Source: RUG626 sp051866775 (GTDB lineage: Bacteria > Bacillota > Clostridia > Oscillospirales > Oscillospiraceae). Taken from it: a stretch of DNA of 24,125 nt. Under the pieces are notes generated by a model. The model made no database searches and was not told the DNA's origin. It saw only the letters and a list, made by a program, of their open reading frames with translations. Positions within the stretch are counted from its first letter, which is position 1. Every line of letters starts with the position of its first letter. Shown here piece after piece: positions 22,153-24,125 of this stretch. A program made the position numbers and the translations under genes. The DNA is taken from positions 1-24,125 of the forward strand of contig JBJDXR010000048.1 of the NCBI GenBank assembly GCA_051866775.1. Direction: 5' to 3'.

Positions 22153-22277
22153 AAACTATTTTCTTTTCAGGTCATCAATTCATCAAGTCTTCGGTCGTCC
22201 GGATAATTCTAGGCGTGTTTTCTCACGCTCTTTTTTGTGACATACTGCTGCATCGGATATGCCGCACCCACAGTCCG

Positions 22278-23612
22278 TTACTCGGCCTTTCTTTTGTGGA
22301 AATAAAAGCACAAGGAAAAGCCGCAGGCAATGATCTCAGAAAGCCAAAACGCATACCATGTCCCTGTTATTCCAAACTTACACGAGAAAAGGTATGCAGC
22401 GGGAAGCAGAATAACTATGTAGCGCAGCAGTGTGGAAATCATGTTCACTAAGCCGTTTCCTAGACCCGTGAAATAGTATCCCGTGGTCACAGTGATTCCG
22501 GCAAATACAAAAGTGGCGGAAATGATCCGCATGGCGGGGACACCGATAGCGAGCATTTCGGTGCCGGCGTCGAATATAGACAAGAGCTGCGACGGAAACA
22601 GACAAAACACAAGCGTTCCCGCCAGCATAATGGATGCGGCTCCTAAGACCCCAACCTTATATGAGCTTTTAACCCTGCTTTGGCAATTTGCACCGCTGTT
22701 ATACGCCACAATAGGGATCAGGCCCTGCGCCAGGCCATTGAGCGGCATATAGAGGAAGTTTTGGAGCTTATAATATACTCCAAAGAACGCAACAGCTGTG
22801 GAACTGAACAGATAGAGAATGGAGTTCATGCACAGAACCATTACGCTTCCCAGCGCCTGCATGACCATTGTAGGAAGACCAATCTTATAAATCTCCTTCA
22901 GAATACCTCTGTCAACATGAAAGCCTTTCAAGCGAATCGAGACCTCGCGATTATATCTCTGGTTAAGCCAAAGTGAGACAATCGCGGCAAGCCATTGACC
23001 AACGACAGTTGCTACAGCAGCACCAACGACCCCCATAGCCGGGATGCCAAGCCATCCGAATATGAAAATAGGGTCAAGGATTATATTGCAAACAGCTCCT
23101 GCTGTTTGCGCCGCCATACTGAGCCATGTCTTACCCGTAGCCTGAAGGCACCGCTCCCCTGTGGTTGCAACAAAGATACCCAGGCTGAATATCATGCAGA
23201 TTCTCAGGTATGAAGCGCTGTCATTAAAAATTTCCGGAGTCGTCTCATAGAGGGACAGGAATGGACGCACAGCAAAAATGCCCAGCAGCAGGAATGGCAG
23301 AAAGCCGCAAACTGCGGCGAACAATCCATTTGCGGCTACTCGCTGAACCTTTTTCTCATCATGCTGCCCAAGTGACCGGGAAAGCAGTGTGCTGGTGCCG
23401 ACCCCGGTTCCGACTGCAATGGCAATCATCAGGATCTGCACAGGATACGCCAGCGATGTGGCTGTGAGCGCATCCTCACTGATCTTTGCAACAAATAATC
23501 CATCTACAATGTTGTAGAGCGACTGCACCAGCATGGACACCATCAGCGGAAAAGATACATTCCATATCAGTTTTCCGATAGGCATGGTTTCGAGTTTGTT
23601 GGTTGAATTCAT
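22278..23612 (-). CDS. MATE family multidrug/toxin exporter
   Basis: The 444-residue protein has about twelve membrane helices in two similar halves. It begins MPIGKLIWNVSFPLMVSMLVQ and carries the MATE pattern LYNIVDGLFVAKISEDALTA (residues ~32-51), then TGVGTSTLLSRSLGQHDEKK (~69-88) and later GLAQGLIPIVAYNSGA (~289-304). Members export cationic drugs or metabolites in exchange for sodium or protons; the substrate here is unknown. ATG 23612 follows AAAGGGG. Its leader has a promoter and a terminator hairpin, so expression may be ligand-controlled. Monocistronic. Confidence 0.94.
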   Translation of the reverse strand: MNSTNKLETMPIGKLIWNVSFPLMVSMLVQSLYNIVDGLFVAKISEDALTATSLAYPVQILMIAIAVGTGVGTSTLLSRSLGQHDEKKVQRVAANGLFAAVCGFLPFLLLGIFAVRPFLSLYETTPEIFNDSASYLRICMIFSLGIFVATTGERCLQATGKTWLSMAAQTAGAVCNIILDPIFIFGWLGIPAMGVVGAAVATVVGQWLAAIVSLWLNQRYNREVSIRLKGFHVDRGILKEIYKIGLPTMVMQALGSVMVLCMNSILYLFSSTAVAFFGVYYKLQNFLYMPLNGLAQGLIPIVAYNSGANCQSRVKSSYKVGVLGAASIMLAGTLVFCLFPSQLLSIFDAGTEMLAIGVPAMRIISATFVFAGITVTTGYYFTGLGNGLVNMISTLLRYIVILLPAAYLFSCKFGITGTWYAFWLSEIIACGFSLCFYFHKRKAE

Positions 23613-23627
23613 ATTTTACCCCTTTCT

Positions 23628-23690
23628 GTAAGGCCGGGGCAAAATAAAAAAGCATAGTCCCGACCCGTTCTTACTGGCCGTAAACTATGC
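23628..23690 (-). promoter_or_regulatory. Attenuator-like leader of the MATE gene
   Basis: Minus strand GCATAGT (23690-23684) and ACTATGC (23658-23652) close a hairpin, followed by TTTTTTATTTT (23651-23641). An alternative pairing between GTAAG (23674-23670) plus CGGG (23667-23664) and the downstream CCCG plus CTTAC (23632-23628) would break it. I do not recognise a known riboswitch class. Confidence 0.55.
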
Positions 23691-23723
23691 ATTGGATAGT
23701 CACGAATTGTACGTATTGAAGAT

Positions 23724-23752
23724 ATTATATACCCGGAAGCTTTCAAAGTCAA
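23724..23752 (-). promoter_or_regulatory. Promoter of the MATE gene leader
   Basis: Minus strand TTGACT (23752-23747), 17-base spacer, TATAAT (23729-23724), giving a leader of about 105 bases. Confidence 0.8.
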
Positions 23753-23888
23753 ATGGAAATTTTCAAAATTTATTATGTGTAAATCCCACGAAAAAATCCG
23801 GCATAATACTTTACCGACAACAGTTTAACATCTCAGGGTAATTGCAAATCTCAGCACCCACTAATTGACGCTCTTTCCGCCGCTTAAC

Positions 23889-23926
23889 AAAAAAGTCGCC
23901 GCGAACGATACATAGTCCGCGACGAC
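23889..23926 (-). terminator. Terminator of the tRNA-Gln/tRNA-Lys transcript
   Basis: Minus strand arms GTCGTCGCG (23926-23918) and CGCGGCGAC (23903-23895), one G-U, followed by TTTTTT. It begins 1 base after the tRNA-Lys CCA. Confidence 0.88.
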
Positions 23927-23927
23927 G

Positions 23928-24003
23928 TGGTGACCCAGCGGGGATTCGAACCCCGGACACCCTGCTTAAAAGGCAGGTGCTCTGCCGACTGAGCTACTGG
24001 GTC
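23928..24003 (-). tRNA. tRNA-Lys (anticodon TTT)
   Basis: Minus strand acceptor GACCCAG with CTGGGTC, D arm GCTC-AGTCGGCA-GAGC, anticodon arm CCTGC-CTTTTAA-GCAGG giving TTT, T arm CGGGGTTCGAATCCCCG, discriminator A and encoded CCA. It is likely cotranscribed with the tRNA-Gln 67 bases upstream. Confidence 0.96.
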
Positions 24004-24070
24004 AAACGGTATTGCGATAAACGCTCCGCAGGTGCCGGACGGTGCCGGGGTGTGGAGCCGCAGGAAAAGA

Positions 24071-24125
24071 TGGCAGGGATGGCTGGACTCGAACCAGCGG
24101 ATGAGGGAGTCAAAGTCCCTTGCCT
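24071..24125 (-). tRNA. tRNA-Gln (anticodon TTG), partial at the window edge
   Basis: The 3' part on the minus strand shows anticodon arm AGGGA-CTTTGAC-TCCCT giving TTG, T arm GCTGGTTCGAGTCCAGC, discriminator G and encoded CCA. The 5' acceptor and D arm lie beyond the right edge. Confidence 0.9.

Larger units (their letters stand above)
21888..22277. other. Decayed-looking stretch with two strong hairpins
   Basis: A frame fragment near 21946-22036 (reading NIVEDTAYLRYYSDTEKLMR and ending in a stop) lacks a start and has an upstream in-frame stop. It looks like a gene remnant, but I cannot name it. The two hairpins are listed separately. Nothing else is supported. Confidence 0.4.

Overview
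The window looks like a chromosomal segment of a Bacillota (Firmicutes) bacterium, most likely class Clostridia. The evidence is strong AGGAGG-type ribosome sites, many intrinsic terminators, the start of a sporulation sigma-K gene, ECF-type vitamin transporter subunits, a MocR regulator, and FMN, tandem glycine and M-box Mg2+ riboswitches. Nearly all of it is housekeeping and transport, in short operons separated by hairpin terminators. No phage structural genes, transposases, CRISPR array or conjugation genes are visible.

Layout. 1-1400: a zinc-metallopeptidase-like gene with its own promoter, then the first ~67 codons of sigK, cut off at the point where the conserved sigma-70 core should continue; this may be the edge of a skin-like sigK intervening element or a pseudogene. 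1520-3490: a three-gene operon (uridine phosphorylase, PAP2-like membrane protein, C_GCAxxG_C_C redox protein). 3540-4830: two secreted proteins, the second an Asn-rich lipoprotein. 4845-6480: an FMN-riboswitch-controlled riboflavin ECF S component, divergent from a SLOG/DUF1273 protein. 6485-7600: class I fumarate hydratase beta subunit behind a DivIVA-like coiled-coil protein. 7608-7790: tRNA-Arg. 7850-9750: an AGCS amino-acid symporter under a tandem glycine riboswitch. 9785-10670: DUF421 protein with a small partner. 10790-12413: histidine phosphatase-GNAT fusion and a rhomboid protease. 12440-14240: M-box, a 29-codon leader ORF, mgtE. 14270-14430: tRNA-Leu. 14720-16580: a shortened MocR-type regulator lacking the PLP lysine, divergent from an ECF S component. 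16586-18430: asnB. 18570-19170: greA. 19176-20990: a hydrolase with a duplicated fold. 21000-22280: an AT-rich stretch with a VanZ remnant, a lipoprotein and apparently decayed sequence. 22278-23752: a MATE exporter behind an attenuator-like leader. 23890-24125: tRNA-Lys and tRNA-Gln (cut by the window edge).

Several genes share a theme of metabolite-sensing control of transport: FMN to riboflavin uptake, glycine to an amino-acid symporter, Mg2+ to MgtE, and a MocR-type regulator beside a vitamin-type S component. The points most worth a second look are the truncated sigK, the His-for-Lys MocR protein, the leader ORF between the M-box and mgtE, the duplicated hydrolase whose first copy lost its serine, and the leader of the MATE gene. 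All family assignments rest on motif recognition by eye; no database search was run.
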